Source: an uncultured Raoultella sp.
GTDB taxonomy: Bacteria; Pseudomonadota; Gammaproteobacteria; Enterobacterales; Enterobacteriaceae
Length of the DNA: 25,384 nt
Reading direction: 5' to 3'
NCBI GenBank assembly: GCA_900759445.1
Contig: CAAEVH010000076.1
Span: forward strand, 1 to 25,384
Position numbers and translations under genes: made by a program. The notes under the pieces are model-generated. The model was not told where the DNA came from, ran no database searches, and saw only the letters and a program-made list of their open reading frames with translations. Shown here in pieces: positions 1 through 8,828 of the stretch; positions within the stretch are counted from its first letter, which is position 1, and every line of letters begins with the position of its first letter.

Positions 1-306
1 AACCCAAACACCGCACTTGCCCGTAGCCCCGGTCAGCGACGCGCCACCGGGGGACAAACGGTGCCAGTGCCGCAGACCGGCCATCAGCCTCCCAAGGCAT
101 CGCTCCGGGCGGCAAAACCAAATACCGCACCCGCCGTAGCCCCGGTCAGCGACGCGCCACCGGGGGACAAACGGTGCCAGTGCCGCAGACCGGCCATCAG
201 CCCCCCAAGGCATCGCTCCGGGCGGCAGAACCCAAACACCGCACCCGCCGTAGCCCCGGTCAGCAACGCGCCACCGGGGGACAAACGCTGCCAGTGCCGC
301 AGACCT
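1..306. repeat. 114-bp tandem repeat array containing REP/BIME-type palindromes
   Basis: The sequence repeats with a period of 114 bp. Units begin at 10, 124 and 238 (each with ACCGCAC), and the third breaks off near 306. Bases 1-9 match the end of a unit, so the array probably continues left of the window. Each unit carries a GC-rich palindrome, CCCCGGT and ACCGGGG flanking a 12-nt loop, which resembles the REP elements common in Klebsiella. A second GC-rich block with CCGGCCATCAG and GCTCCGGGCGG lies between them. The units differ at only a few bases, including one compensating single-base insertion and deletion between units 1 and 2. An open reading frame crosses the array but is a by-product of the repeat. 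Position between the convergent genes ytfP and (by E. coli synteny) ppa is typical for such extragenic arrays. Confidence 0.85.
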
Positions 307-330
307 GACCGCCGGTCGTCCGATCAAAGG

Positions 331-381
331 TTTTTTATGTCTGCCATTGACCTGTGCCGGGTGAATGGCAGACATAAAAAA
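331..381. repeat. Perfect 18-bp inverted repeat with a 15-nt loop
   Basis: TTTTTTATGTCTGCCATT at 331-348 is perfectly complementary to AATGGCAGACATAAAAAA at 364-381. The T-run is at the outer 5' side and the A-run at the outer 3' side on both strands, so by itself this is not a classic terminator. The A-run is shared with the ytfP terminator at 376-405. Confidence 0.9.
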
Positions 382-405
382 ACAACGCCACCCGAAGGTG
401 GCGTT
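376..405 (-). terminator. Intrinsic terminator of the tamA-tamB-ytfP operon
   Basis: Read on the minus strand, AACGCCACC, a TTCG tetraloop and GGTGGCGTT form a perfect 9-bp hairpin. It is followed by G and seven Ts. It lies 8 bp beyond the ytfP stop codon. The extra-stable UUCG loop and the U-run make this a strong intrinsic terminator. Confidence 0.92.
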
Positions 406-412
406 GCCGTGG

Positions 413-757
413 TTAATACTGGTCTCTGTCTAACCAGTTGCCGTTCTCTATCAGCGTAAAGCCCTCTACGGGGCGCTGATAGACATACATCCATGCGCTG
501 CCATAAGGCGTCTGGATCAGGTGACGTGCGTACTCACCGCCCTTGGTGCGCAGCGCGTCCAGTTCGGCCAGCGTTGATGCGTCAATACGATACACTTCAC
601 CATGTACTGTGCCTTCGCCAGGCACCGCGCCTGGATAGTGGCCCAGGCTGTACAGCTGATAATCGTTGACACTATGATCGCCCAGCCACTGAGCGTTGGT
701 CATCCAGTGGCTGTTGCCTTGTTTGCGTCGTAAACTGCCGTAAACAAATATTCGCAT
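413..757 (-). CDS. ytfP: YtfP, gamma-glutamylcyclotransferase-like protein
   Basis: This 114-residue cytoplasmic protein has the small beta-barrel fold of the gamma-glutamylcyclotransferase (AIG2/GGCT) family. The family's N-terminal phosphate/substrate loop is visible as VYGSLR (residues 5-10). A conserved acidic position follows in GGEYAR (Glu75), which I take to be the catalytic acid by analogy. The sequence is near-identical to E. coli YtfP (113 residues), whose substrate is not established to my knowledge. Its ATG lies 2 bp after the tamB stop codon, so it is the last gene of the tamA-tamB-ytfP operon and is probably translationally coupled. A strong terminator follows it. Confidence 0.93.
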   Translation of the reverse strand: MRIFVYGSLRRKQGNSHWMTNAQWLGDHSVNDYQLYSLGHYPGAVPGEGTVHGEVYRIDASTLAELDALRTKGGEYARHLIQTPYGSAWMYVYQRPVEGFTLIENGNWLDRDQY

Positions 758-759
758 TG

Positions 760-3700
760 CTAAAACTCAAACTGATAGAGCAAATCGAGAGCCTGGTCTA
801 CGCCAGACACCGCTTCCATATATAGCTTAGGCATCAGGCGATAGCGTAACGTCAACGTCGCCAGGGAATCAAAGATCCCTACCCCATATTTTACCTGCAG
901 ACCTGGCAGTACATAGCCGCTGACCACCACCTGGGAGGAGTCGCCCACTCCCTCGGTATCCAGCGCCAGATTGCTTACGCCAAACGTCTCGCCGATTTTA
1001 CCCACAACCTGACCACTTTGTGCAACCCCCATACCAATAAGCATTGACGTCATTGCGGCACTATCGCTCTGTCCGCTGCTTAAACCCTGCCCTCGCAGCA
1101 GGTAAGAAAGCGCTTCTTGCTGCGACATGACCGGGTCAGAGAAAATCTCCGCTTTCGGCTGATCGGCCGAGCCGGTGACGCGAACGCCAGCGATCACGTC
1201 GTCTTCTGTCGCATCCGGGTTGCGAATTGCTTCGATATTCAACAGCGGCTGATCCGGCGGACCGGAGAACAGCAGCTCGCCTTTACGTACGATCAGGTCC
1301 TGACCGTAGGCATGGAAGCGACCTTCCGGGATATTAATCTGCCCGTTCAGTCCCAGCCCCTGTTTATCCTGAGCCACTTTCAAATCGCCGGTCAGACGCG
1401 CTTTCAGGCCGAAGGCGCTCAGACGGACGTTGTTACCAACGTGAATCGTCAGGTTGCTGTTGATGGGAATACCGGCGCTCTGCTGCTTAATCGGCTGCAG
1501 ATTTTTATCCAGCATCACTTCGTCAGACGAGACCCCAACGGCACTTTCCGGCACATCGTTGACGACGATACGCGCCCACGGAACGTCAACGCTGCCATCA
1601 AGGCTAAACAAGCTCGGGGTAGCGGTAAAGACCACATCCGGCGAAACATCCAGCCTTACCATCGGCGGCACGGTAATACGAACGCGGCTGCCTTTGGCCG
1701 CCACCTGCGCGCGCCAGTTGTCAATCTGGGTCCAGTCGGCGTTACCGCTCAGACTGATTTGGCCCTGTTTGGTATTCACGGTGCCCTGCAGCGTTGAGCG
1801 GGTGCCGTTGAAGTTCATCACCAGCTGGCTCGGCTGCATATCAAACGGCATAAAGTTACCGTCAATATCGATACCGCCCAACTGCATCTGGCCAAACAGC
1901 TGCGGGCTTTGCAGATCGCCGCCGAGGCGCAGGTTCGCATTAAGCTTCCCTTCCGCCTTCTCGCCGCGGGCGAAGATCGGGTTAATCATCGCCAGCGAGA
2001 AGTTGTTGATATTCACATTACCGCCGAGGTTGCGGCGCCCCTGCGGGTCGGTAATCTGCACCTGCCCGTCCAGCTGACCGTTGTTGGTCAGGCGAATCAG
2101 CCAACCGAGCTGCGCACGGTTGTTATGCAGCTCCGCCGTCAGGTTCAACGTATCGAAGGCCACCGGCAGCGGCGCATCGTTGACCATCTGGGTGACTTTG
2201 ACATTGCGACCGTTCAGCGTCACTTTACCCTGCGGCAGCCCCTCTTTGGTGGTGTCCCAGCTGACATCCGCATTGCCGCTGAATACGCCGCTGGCCTGGG
2301 TCGCCTCCGGCATAAACGGCTTCAGCATCGCCAGATCAAAGCGGTTCAGATTCACCACTGCCCGTCCGCTGGCGCCGGCATCGATGGTCTGCGGCACGCA
2401 CAGCTCGGCGTTCGGGTTAGTCCAGCAGTGTGGCCCGATACTGATTTTTTGTTCGCGATTACGGTAATCCAGCGCAATGTTGCGCGTCAGGGAAACCGGC
2501 CCTACCGGCGTCTGGAAGCGGGTATTGCTCAGCGTCCCTTTCCAGCGTTCCTCTTTACGATCGAAGCTCCCCGCCAGCGACAGCTGTCCGGAAACCGGAT
2601 CGCCCTGCACTTTCAGCTGCAGGTCGTGTTGCTTCTCGTTCCCTTTGGCATTCAGCTGCACCAGGCTGATATTGACGCCCGGCTGGCTGATTCGGTCGAC
2701 GCGCACATCAAGATTGCCGCCGATCTGGTCGCTGGACTTCACGTCACCCTTGACGTTGACCTGAGCGACGGTCAACTCCTGCCAGCGCAGCGCACGCGCG
2801 GTGATATCCGCCAGCAGCTGCGGCGCATCAACGGTGCCACGCACCTTCAACAGCCCTTTCGCCGTGCCGCCCAGCCCCGGCAACGCATTGTCCAGATTGG
2901 GGGCATCGATGGTGGCGTCCAGGTTCAGGTCTTTAACCCCCAGTTCTCCCTTCACCTCGGCGCTGTTCTTACCCAACGCCAGGTGCAGACCGGGGATTTT
3001 CCACTGCATGTAGCTGTTACCCTGCAGTGAGCCGCTGACATCAACCTTGTTCTGCTTAACGTTACCGGTGATTTTCAGCTCCGGTACCGACATCTGCCAG
3101 CTCCCGCCGTACAGGCTACCCTGAGTTTTAATCATCCCGTTTAGCTTCGACGGCCAGTCCGGTACCTCTTTGGCGGTGTTGATGCCGTCGAGCGTTAGCT
3201 CGCCGCGCCAGCTGATAGCCTGCTGCCAGTCCAGCAGCGCTTTCAGTTCGGTTTTCCCCTCCAGCGCCGCAACGGTCAGTTTATCGAGGTTCACCTGCCG
3301 TTCGTTCCCTTTAGCATTGAGGGTGATTTTCGCCGGCGGCAGCGATTGCCCCTTCACCGCGGTACTGAACGCCATGGTGTAGTCGGTCATCTTGCCATTA
3401 AATTTCAGCAGTACATCGTCGGCCTGGAACTGTTTTTCGCCGCTGAACGGCCAGTACAGCTGTTTACTCTTCAGTTCCATATTCAGCGGCAGTCCGGCTT
3501 CCGCCAGCTGGGCATCGGCACGCAGCGTCATCGCCACGGAACCGGCTAAATCCACGCCGATCTGCAGCTTTTTACGCATTTCGCCGCCGACGGTCAGCTT
3601 CACCTTTTCGCCTTTCAACGGATCGATATTCAGCGTACTGTTGAGGGTGATGTCTACCGGCCAGTTATCCTGCAGTTGCGCGGAGCCTGCGGCATTGATC

Positions 3701-4536
3701 TTGCCCTGATCGGAATCGATATCCAGCGTATCCAGCTTCATGTGCCCGTCGATGCTGCTGACTTTCAGCAGCATGCTGTAGACGGTCATGTCGGTATCGC
3801 CAGTGACGCGCAGCTGCTCGCCGCGGAACGACTGGATATTCAGGTTTAACGGCAGATGAACGTCGGTCATCTCCGGCAGCACCGGCTGGGAGAACAACGC
3901 TTTCATCGTCTCGCCGAGCGGTTTTTCTTCCGGCTTCGGATGGTCTATCTTCGGTTCAACCACCTGCTCCTGCGCCACTTTCGCCACTTTCGGCAACGCG
4001 ATAAGCAGCCCCTGCAGCGAGGTTGGCGTCAGGGTCAGATTCTTCTCCTGCCAGTTCAGGCCGGTGGAAAAGTCCCGCACCGAAACGGCGGTATTATCAA
4101 TTTTGACGTTCACGTTTTGCAGCGCGATGCGGCTCAGCGTAACAGGGTACGGCGTCGAAAGATTCAGCGGCCCCGTGTCCTCTTCTTCTACTGGCGCAGA
4201 AGGCGGCATCTTACTGGTGTCGATCGCCACGTAGATATCGCGCAGCGAAATATCGTTCACGCACAGGCTGCTATCCCACAGGCACTGTAGCTTGACCGCC
4301 AGATGGAACTGACCGGCCGTAACCGCGACGCCCGGCTGGGCAAAGCGCACGTTTTGCAGCGTCAGGTCACGCCAGCCGCCGGTCACCTTGCCGATTTCCA
4401 GACCCGGGACCCAGCGGTCCGCCGCCTTCAGTACCAGATGCAGGCCGCTGGTCGTGCCGACCAGGAACGCGACCGTCCCCAGTAGCAGAACCAAAAAGAT
4501 CAGTACCCCGAGGCTTATCTTCTTCCATAAACTCAT
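760..4536 (-). CDS. tamB: TamB, inner-membrane-anchored AsmA-like bridge protein of the TAM complex
   Basis: This 1258-residue protein matches E. coli TamB (1259 residues) along its whole length. An N-terminal signal anchor (about residues 5-30, rich in L, V, I and F after MSLWKK) holds it in the inner membrane. A long periplasmic region follows, predicted to form the beta-taco groove typical of AsmA-like proteins. The C-terminal DUF490/TamB domain ends in YQFEF and contacts TamA. In Gram-negative bacteria TamA and TamB act in assembly of some outer-membrane proteins. TamB and its paralogues YhdP and YdbH also move phospholipid to the outer membrane. Its ATG overlaps the tamA stop codon as ATGA, so translation of the two is coupled. 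No frameshift or truncation is seen. Confidence 0.97.
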   Translation of the reverse strand: MSLWKKISLGVLIFLVLLLGTVAFLVGTTSGLHLVLKAADRWVPGLEIGKVTGGWRDLTLQNVRFAQPGVAVTAGQFHLAVKLQCLWDSSLCVNDISLRDIYVAIDTSKMPPSAPVEEEDTGPLNLSTPYPVTLSRIALQNVNVKIDNTAVSVRDFSTGLNWQEKNLTLTPTSLQGLLIALPKVAKVAQEQVVEPKIDHPKPEEKPLGETMKALFSQPVLPEMTDVHLPLNLNIQSFRGEQLRVTGDTDMTVYSMLLKVSSIDGHMKLDTLDIDSDQGKINAAGSAQLQDNWPVDITLNSTLNIDPLKGEKVKLTVGGEMRKKLQIGVDLAGSVAMTLRADAQLAEAGLPLNMELKSKQLYWPFSGEKQFQADDVLLKFNGKMTDYTMAFSTAVKGQSLPPAKITLNAKGNERQVNLDKLTVAALEGKTELKALLDWQQAISWRGELTLDGINTAKEVPDWPSKLNGMIKTQGSLYGGSWQMSVPELKITGNVKQNKVDVSGSLQGNSYMQWKIPGLHLALGKNSAEVKGELGVKDLNLDATIDAPNLDNALPGLGGTAKGLLKVRGTVDAPQLLADITARALRWQELTVAQVNVKGDVKSSDQIGGNLDVRVDRISQPGVNISLVQLNAKGNEKQHDLQLKVQGDPVSGQLSLAGSFDRKEERWKGTLSNTRFQTPVGPVSLTRNIALDYRNREQKISIGPHCWTNPNAELCVPQTIDAGASGRAVVNLNRFDLAMLKPFMPEATQASGVFSGNADVSWDTTKEGLPQGKVTLNGRNVKVTQMVNDAPLPVAFDTLNLTAELHNNRAQLGWLIRLTNNGQLDGQVQITDPQGRRNLGGNVNINNFSLAMINPIFARGEKAEGKLNANLRLGGDLQSPQLFGQMQLGGIDIDGNFMPFDMQPSQLVMNFNGTRSTLQGTVNTKQGQISLSGNADWTQIDNWRAQVAAKGSRVRITVPPMVRLDVSPDVVFTATPSLFSLDGSVDVPWARIVVNDVPESAVGVSSDEVMLDKNLQPIKQQSAGIPINSNLTIHVGNNVRLSAFGLKARLTGDLKVAQDKQGLGLNGQINIPEGRFHAYGQDLIVRKGELLFSGPPDQPLLNIEAIRNPDATEDDVIAGVRVTGSADQPKAEIFSDPVMSQQEALSYLLRGQGLSSGQSDSAAMTSMLIGMGVAQSGQVVGKIGETFGVSNLALDTEGVGDSSQVVVSGYVLPGLQVKYGVGIFDSLATLTLRYRLMPKLYMEAVSGVDQALDLLYQFEF

Positions 4537-6266
4537 AATTCAGGCCCCAGACCGATGTAAAACTGTAAACCGTGTTCGTCTTTATCGCCGACCGGCGCGG
4601 CAATATCCAGCTTGATCGGGCCAACCGGCGACTGCCAGCGCACGCCGACGCCGGCGCCGGTTTTAAAATCGCTTTTGCGGATGTCGCTCACCGCTTCGCC
4701 GCTGTCGACGAAGACTGCGCCCCACCATTTTCCGCTGACGTTGTACTGATACTCCAGCGAACCTGTCGCCAGCTTCGAGGCCCCCATCAGTTTGCCATCG
4801 TCATCCTTCGGTGAGATCGATTTGTATTTATAGCCGCGAATACTGCGGTCGCCACCGGCGAAGAAACGCAGATCCGGCGGGACTTTGTTGAAGTCATCGG
4901 CTTCAATCCAGCCGAGGTTGCCGCGCACCACAAAGCGATGGCGGTCGTAGAGCGTGCGGATCCATACATCCTGCGCCTGGGCGACGATGAAGTTAATATC
5001 CGAGCCCCACATGGTGTTGGAGTAGTCCAGCGAATAGCGCTGGGAGTCGCCCCAGGTCGGCATCAGGCCCCCCCGGGAGCGGGTACGGTTTACCGACACC
5101 CCGGGATAGATAAGCATCGTGGTGTTAGTGACGTTGGCCTGGGTAAAGTGGTCAAGGCTCCAGCGCAGATTCAGCGCGCGCTGCCAGCCGCTCGACATTT
5201 CCCAAAAACGTGATACCGCAAGGGTCGTTGAGTCGGCTTTCGTATCATTGAGGTCCGTACGCTTAAAACCGCCCTGCATCAGGTAGTATTGCTCCAGCGG
5301 GCTTTTTAACAGCGGCACCTTATAGCTGAAATCAAGCTGCTGTTCAGGGGCGGAGAGGCTGAGGCTGGAAGTCAGGCTATGCCCGTAGGAGTTCATCCAC
5401 GGCTTTTTCCACGTCCCTTTGACGCGCGGCCCGACATCGGTTGAGTAGCCGACCCCGGTTTCCACGGTATTCTCTTTACGCGGGGAGACCACGCCCTGCA
5501 AAGGCAGAACTTTGGTCTGGCGGGACTTTTCAAACTGCGGCGCCACTACGACGGAGCTGAACCAGCCGGTTGCCGCCAGGCGGCGGTTAAGTTCGGCGAG
5601 ATCCTGCGAGGTGTAGTAGTCGCCCTGCTTGAACGGTACCAGGTTTTGCAGATATTCATCGCGAATTTGCGAGCCTTCAAAAGTGACCGGACCAAAGCGG
5701 TAGCGCTCGCCGCTGTTGTAGTCGATATCCCAGAAGGCCTGATGACGCTCGAGAGAAACCCCAAGTTGGCTTTTGATGAATTCGCTGTCAAAGTAGCCCT
5801 TACGCAGTGCAACGTGGGTGAGCGAGCTCTTGAAGCTGTCATAATCGCCATGATCCAGGACGGTGCCGATAGCCGGGCGCTTTTTTAACAAATCCAGATA
5901 GTCACGGTCGGTGCGCGCACCGCCTCGCAGGATGACTTCCGTGCCGCCAATACGTACCGGTTCACCTGGCGTGACTTTGGCAATCAGCACCTGCCGGCCT
6001 TTTTTCGGCGGCGGACGGAGGTCGAAAACGATTGTCGGTTCGTAGTATCCCAGGGCCTTCAACCCTTCGCGAATCGCATCATCGACGCGCGCACGAAAGC
6101 GGCGATCCGGCGTCACTTCGTCGCTCTGGATCGTAGAAAGTTGAGCTCGGACGTTTTTTTCCAGCTCTCCGGATAACCCCTCAACCTGCAAACGCACGCT
6201 CGCGGCGCTAGCGACCCCGCTGACCAGCAAAAGGCTGGTGATACATAACTGGCGGATTTGTAGCAC
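4533..6266 (-). CDS. tamA: TamA, Omp85-family outer-membrane translocation and assembly protein
   Basis: This 577-residue protein is the outer-membrane partner of TamB. A signal peptide ends at about residue 21 (SGVASA before ASVRLQ). Three POTRA domains follow to about residue 265, then a 16-stranded Omp85 barrel. The conserved barrel-loop motif SIRGY is near residue 475, and the protein ends in a beta-signal-like FYIGLGPEL. The start is a GTG at 6266, supported by the AGGAGAA ribosome-binding site 3 bp before it and by agreement with E. coli TamA. Two short hairpins lie in the leader: GTTTCC/GGAAAC at 6287-6305 and GCCG/CGGC near 6312-6324. It is divergent from msrA and first in the tamA-tamB-ytfP operon. 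Confidence 0.96.
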   Translation of the reverse strand: MLQIRQLCITSLLLVSGVASAASVRLQVEGLSGELEKNVRAQLSTIQSDEVTPDRRFRARVDDAIREGLKALGYYEPTIVFDLRPPPKKGRQVLIAKVTPGEPVRIGGTEVILRGGARTDRDYLDLLKKRPAIGTVLDHGDYDSFKSSLTHVALRKGYFDSEFIKSQLGVSLERHQAFWDIDYNSGERYRFGPVTFEGSQIRDEYLQNLVPFKQGDYYTSQDLAELNRRLAATGWFSSVVVAPQFEKSRQTKVLPLQGVVSPRKENTVETGVGYSTDVGPRVKGTWKKPWMNSYGHSLTSSLSLSAPEQQLDFSYKVPLLKSPLEQYYLMQGGFKRTDLNDTKADSTTLAVSRFWEMSSGWQRALNLRWSLDHFTQANVTNTTMLIYPGVSVNRTRSRGGLMPTWGDSQRYSLDYSNTMWGSDINFIVAQAQDVWIRTLYDRHRFVVRGNLGWIEADDFNKVPPDLRFFAGGDRSIRGYKYKSISPKDDDGKLMGASKLATGSLEYQYNVSGKWWGAVFVDSGEAVSDIRKSDFKTGAGVGVRWQSPVGPIKLDIAAPVGDKDEHGLQFYIGLGPEL

Positions 6267-6349
6267 GTTTTCTCCTGAATATCCTTGTTTCCCCCCGAAG
6301 GAAACGAAAGCGCCGTTCCACGGCTTAATAAAACCCCAACAACTTAGGG

Positions 6350-6377
6350 TTGAAAAAGAAACGCTAAACCAAATAAT
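6350..6377 (+). promoter_or_regulatory. Candidate sigma-70 promoter for msrA
   Basis: TTGAAA at 6350-6355 and AATAAT at 6372-6377 each match their consensus box at five of six bases, with a 16-bp spacer. They sit about 100 bp upstream of the msrA start in the AT-rich tamA/msrA divergent region. Confidence 0.5.
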
Positions 6378-6475
6378 TCTTATGTTTAAATCTAGACGTA
6401 TCGGGCATGTTTATTGTGTAAAAAGACACGCTTCGTTACAACCTTAACCACGACTTATGTTTTGAGAGGCCAACC

Positions 6476-7114
6476 GTGAGTCTATTTGATAAAACGCATC
6501 TTGTCGCCCAGGCGGATGCGCTGCCAGGACGCAACACCCCTATGCCAGTGGCAACACTCCACGCTGTCAATGGCCACTCCATGACCAATGTCCCGGACGG
6601 GATGGAAGTTGCCCTGTTCGCGATGGGCTGTTTCTGGGGCGTTGAGCGTCTGTTCTGGCAGTTGCCTGGCGTCTACAGCACCGCGGCGGGCTATACCGGC
6701 GGCTATACGCCGAACCCGACCTACCGTGAAGTCTGTACCGGTGACACCGGCCATGCCGAAGCCGTACGCATTGTGTACGATCCGCAGGTCATCAGCTACG
6801 CGCAGCTGCTGCAGGTTTTCTGGGAGAACCACGATCCGGCCCAGGGTATGCAGCAGGGCAATGACCATGGCACCCAGTATCGCTCCGCCATCTATCCGCT
6901 GACTCCAGAACAGGATGAGGCGGCGAAGGCCAGTCTGGCACGTTTCCAGGCCGCAATGCGCGACGCCAACGACACGCGCGCAATTACTACGGAAATTGCT
7001 CCGGCGAAGCCGTTTTACTACGCCGAGGACGATCATCAGCAGTACCTGCACAAAAATCCGTACGGCTACTGCGGTATCGGAGGCATTGGCGTCTGTCTGC
7101 CCCCACAGGCATAA
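6476..7114 (+). CDS. msrA: Peptide methionine-(S)-sulfoxide reductase MsrA
   Basis: MsrA reduces the S-epimer of methionine sulfoxide in oxidised proteins and free methionine, using thioredoxin. The protein has 212 residues, the same as E. coli MsrA, and matches it throughout. The catalytic cysteine is Cys52 in the signature GCFWG. The recycling cysteines are Cys199 and Cys207 in the C-terminal [12 protein letters not shown] segment. The start is a GTG preceded by GAGAGG, which gives the same N-terminus (MSLFDK) as E. coli. It is transcribed alone, divergent from tamA, and a terminator follows at 7191-7221. Confidence 0.97.
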   Translation: MSLFDKTHLVAQADALPGRNTPMPVATLHAVNGHSMTNVPDGMEVALFAMGCFWGVERLFWQLPGVYSTAAGYTGGYTPNPTYREVCTGDTGHAEAVRIVYDPQVISYAQLLQVFWENHDPAQGMQQGNDHGTQYRSAIYPLTPEQDEAAKASLARFQAAMRDANDTRAITTEIAPAKPFYYAEDDHQQYLHKNPYGYCGIGGIGVCLPPQA

Positions 7115-7190
7115 TAGCGTTTATCACTGAGGTGAATAATTAACGCTCTGGCGGCTTTACAGTCGCTTACGCTATACTACCCTGTGTTAT

Positions 7191-7221
7191 AGCCGGTCCA
7201 GAGCCTTCGGACCGGTTTTTT
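7191..7221 (+). terminator. Intrinsic terminator between msrA and paeA
   Basis: CCGGTCC (7193-7199) pairs with GGACCGG (7209-7215) around a 9-nt loop and is followed by six Ts. It should end the msrA transcript. A TATACT box just upstream (7173-7178) means it could also act inside a paeA leader. Confidence 0.85.
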
Positions 7222-7286
7222 ATGTATTCCACTATAGAGTTATCAACTTCCCTTCCGAGGATCTGGCCTCAACGGCTGGATAAACT

Positions 7287-8630
7287 ATGTTAAATAGTAT
7301 TTTAGTTATTCTTTGTCTGATCGCTGTCAGTGCGTTTTTTTCGATATCGGAGATCTCGCTGGCAGCTTCACGTAAGATCAAACTCAAACTGCTGGCCGAT
7401 GACGGCAACGTGAACGCCCAACGCGTTCTCAAAATGCAGGAAAACCCGGGCACATTCTTTACCGTCGTACAGATCGGCCTCAACGCCGTCGCCATTCTTG
7501 GTGGTATCGTCGGTGATGCGGCATTCTCGCCGGCGTTTCACAGCCTGCTGAGCCAGTACATGTCAGCTGAGCTTTCAGAGCAATTGAGCTTTATCATCTC
7601 CTTTACCCTGGTCACCAGCCTGTTCATTCTGTTCGCTGACCTGACCCCGAAACGCATCGGTATGATTGCGCCAGAAGCCGTTGCTTTGCGTATCATCAAC
7701 CCGATGCGCTTCTGCCTGCTGGTCTTCCGCCCGCTGGTATGGCTGTTCAACGGCATGGCTAACAACATCTTCCGCCTGTTCAAAATACCGATGGTGCGTA
7801 AAGACGATATTACTTCCGACGACATTTACGCCGTGGTAGAAGCCGGCGCGCTGGCCGGGGTGCTGCGTAAGCAGGAACATGAGCTGATTGAGAACGTTTT
7901 CGAGCTGGAGTCGCGTACCGTTCCGTCGTCCATGACCTCGCGTGAAAACATCATCTGGTTCGATCTGCACGAAGACGAGCAGAGCCTGAAGAACAAGGTG
8001 GCGGAACACCCGCACTCCAAATTCCTGGTCTGTAACGAAGATATCGACCACATCATCGGCTACGTGGACTCTAAAGATCTGCTTAATCGCGTGCTGGCGA
8101 ACCAAAGCCTGGTGCTGACCGGCGGCGTACAGATTCGCAATACGTTGATTGTTCCGGATACGCTGACGCTCTCTGAAGCGCTGGAAAGCTTTAAAACCGC
8201 CGGGGAAGACTTCGCGGTAATCATGAACGAATATGCGCTGGTGGTGGGGATTATCACCCTCAACGACGTCATGACTACTCTGATGGGCGATCTGGTCGGT
8301 CAGGGACTGGAGGAGCAAATTGTCGCTCGCGATGAGAACTCATGGCTGATTGATGGCGGTACGCCGATTGACGACGTCATGCGCGTGCTGGATATCGACG
8401 AATTCCCGCAGTCCGGCAACTACGAGACCATCGGCGGCTTTATGATGTTTATGCTGCGTAAGATCCCGAAACGCACCGATGCGGTGAAATTCTCCGGCTA
8501 TAAATTCGAGGTGGTGGATATCGACAACTACCGGATTGACCAGCTGCTGGTAACCCGCATCGACAACAAACCGACCGTGCTGGTACCGAAACAGCCGGAC
8601 GCCGTGAATAGCGATAAAGAGCCGGCGTAA
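7287..8630 (+). CDS. paeA: PaeA (YtfL), CNNM/CorC-type membrane protein, polyamine exporter
   Basis: This 447-residue protein is near-identical to E. coli YtfL. That protein was renamed PaeA after it was linked to export of cadaverine and putrescine and to stationary-phase survival. An N-terminal DUF21/CNNM membrane domain (about residues 1-190) has several hydrophobic helices. A pair of CBS domains follows (about 205-335), then a C-terminal CorC/HlyC-type domain (about 345-430). The ATG gives the same N-terminus as E. coli (MLNSILVILCLIAVSAFF). The ribosome-binding site is weak (GGAT). It ends at its own terminator, after which the accessory operon begins. In E. coli the next gene is the convergent ytfK. 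Confidence 0.93.
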   Translation: MLNSILVILCLIAVSAFFSISEISLAASRKIKLKLLADDGNVNAQRVLKMQENPGTFFTVVQIGLNAVAILGGIVGDAAFSPAFHSLLSQYMSAELSEQLSFIISFTLVTSLFILFADLTPKRIGMIAPEAVALRIINPMRFCLLVFRPLVWLFNGMANNIFRLFKIPMVRKDDITSDDIYAVVEAGALAGVLRKQEHELIENVFELESRTVPSSMTSRENIIWFDLHEDEQSLKNKVAEHPHSKFLVCNEDIDHIIGYVDSKDLLNRVLANQSLVLTGGVQIRNTLIVPDTLTLSEALESFKTAGEDFAVIMNEYALVVGIITLNDVMTTLMGDLVGQGLEEQIVARDENSWLIDGGTPIDDVMRVLDIDEFPQSGNYETIGGFMMFMLRKIPKRTDAVKFSGYKFEVVDIDNYRIDQLLVTRIDNKPTVLVPKQPDAVNSDKEPA

Positions 8631-8647
8631 ATTATTGGGTCGAACAT

Positions 8648-8676
8648 AAAAGGCGGATGAAAACTCCGCCTTTTTT
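8648..8676 (+). terminator. Intrinsic terminator of paeA
   Basis: GGCGGA (8652-8657) and TCCGCC (8665-8670), flanked by A and T runs, form a hairpin followed by six Ts just after the paeA stop codon. It separates paeA from the permease operon. Confidence 0.9.
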
Positions 8677-8686
8677 ATTGCCCGAA

Positions 8687-8702
8687 TGTGAGGCGGCTCA
8701 CG
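8687..8702 (+). promoter_or_regulatory. CRP (cAMP receptor protein) binding site
   Basis: TGTGA-GGCGGC-TCACG matches the CRP core TGTGA-N6-TCACA at nine of ten defined bases. It ends 12 bp before the first AraC-type half-site, close to the 13 bp found in the E. coli araBAD promoter as I recall it. This implies catabolite control of the permease operon. Confidence 0.78.
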
Positions 8703-8714
8703 CCCCTCAGGCGA

Positions 8715-8752
8715 TAGCAGATTTTTACTGTTCCATAGCGAAACTTTCATGA
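8715..8752 (+). promoter_or_regulatory. araI1-araI2-like tandem operator for an AraC-type regulator
   Basis: Two direct half-sites are visible: TAGCAGATTTTTACTGT at 8715-8731 and TAGCGAAACTTTCATGA at 8736-8752. Their starts are exactly 21 bp apart, the spacing of araI1 and araI2 in E. coli. By eye the first matches araI1 at 10 of 17 bases. The second plus its next base matches araI2 at 13 of 18. The regulator encoded at 12120-12992 is an AraC look-alike and the obvious ligand for this site. Confidence 0.72.
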
Positions 8753-8778
8753 CTCCCCTCCGCGCAAAAAGGTAACTT
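8749..8778 (+). promoter_or_regulatory. Candidate activator-dependent promoter of the permease operon
   Basis: ATGACT at 8749-8754 lies at the same offset within the second half-site as the -35 box CTGACG in araI2. A weak TAACTT at 8773-8778 follows after 18 bp and may be the -10 box. Poor boxes beside an overlapping activator site are expected for a promoter that depends on an AraC-type activator. Confidence 0.45.
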
Positions 8779-8828
8779 TGCTCGCGTCTACACGATCATA
8801 TTCCTGTTCAACGGGAGCGAGGATTACC

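Noticed and set aside
1..306. CRISPR array
   Set aside because: The repeats are direct, contiguous and 114 bp long with no unique spacers, and no cas gene is nearby.
61..459. 132-codon open frame across the left-end repeat
   Set aside because: It is created by the 114-bp repeat, repeats its own peptide, and runs through the ytfP terminator.
1909..3030. 373-codon plus-strand open frame
   Set aside because: It is fully antisense to tamB, has no ribosome-binding site or recognisable domain, and is a shadow of a GC-rich gene.
8609..8625. TAGC motif inside the paeA end as an upstream araO2-like looping site
   Set aside because: Only the TAGC core matches, and it lies 106 bp from the first half-site, unlike the roughly 210-bp loop of the ara system.
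8778..8828. Upstream ATG for the permease
   Set aside because: It begins at the putative -10 region and adds residues not found in LacY-family proteins; 8829 has a good ribosome-binding site.
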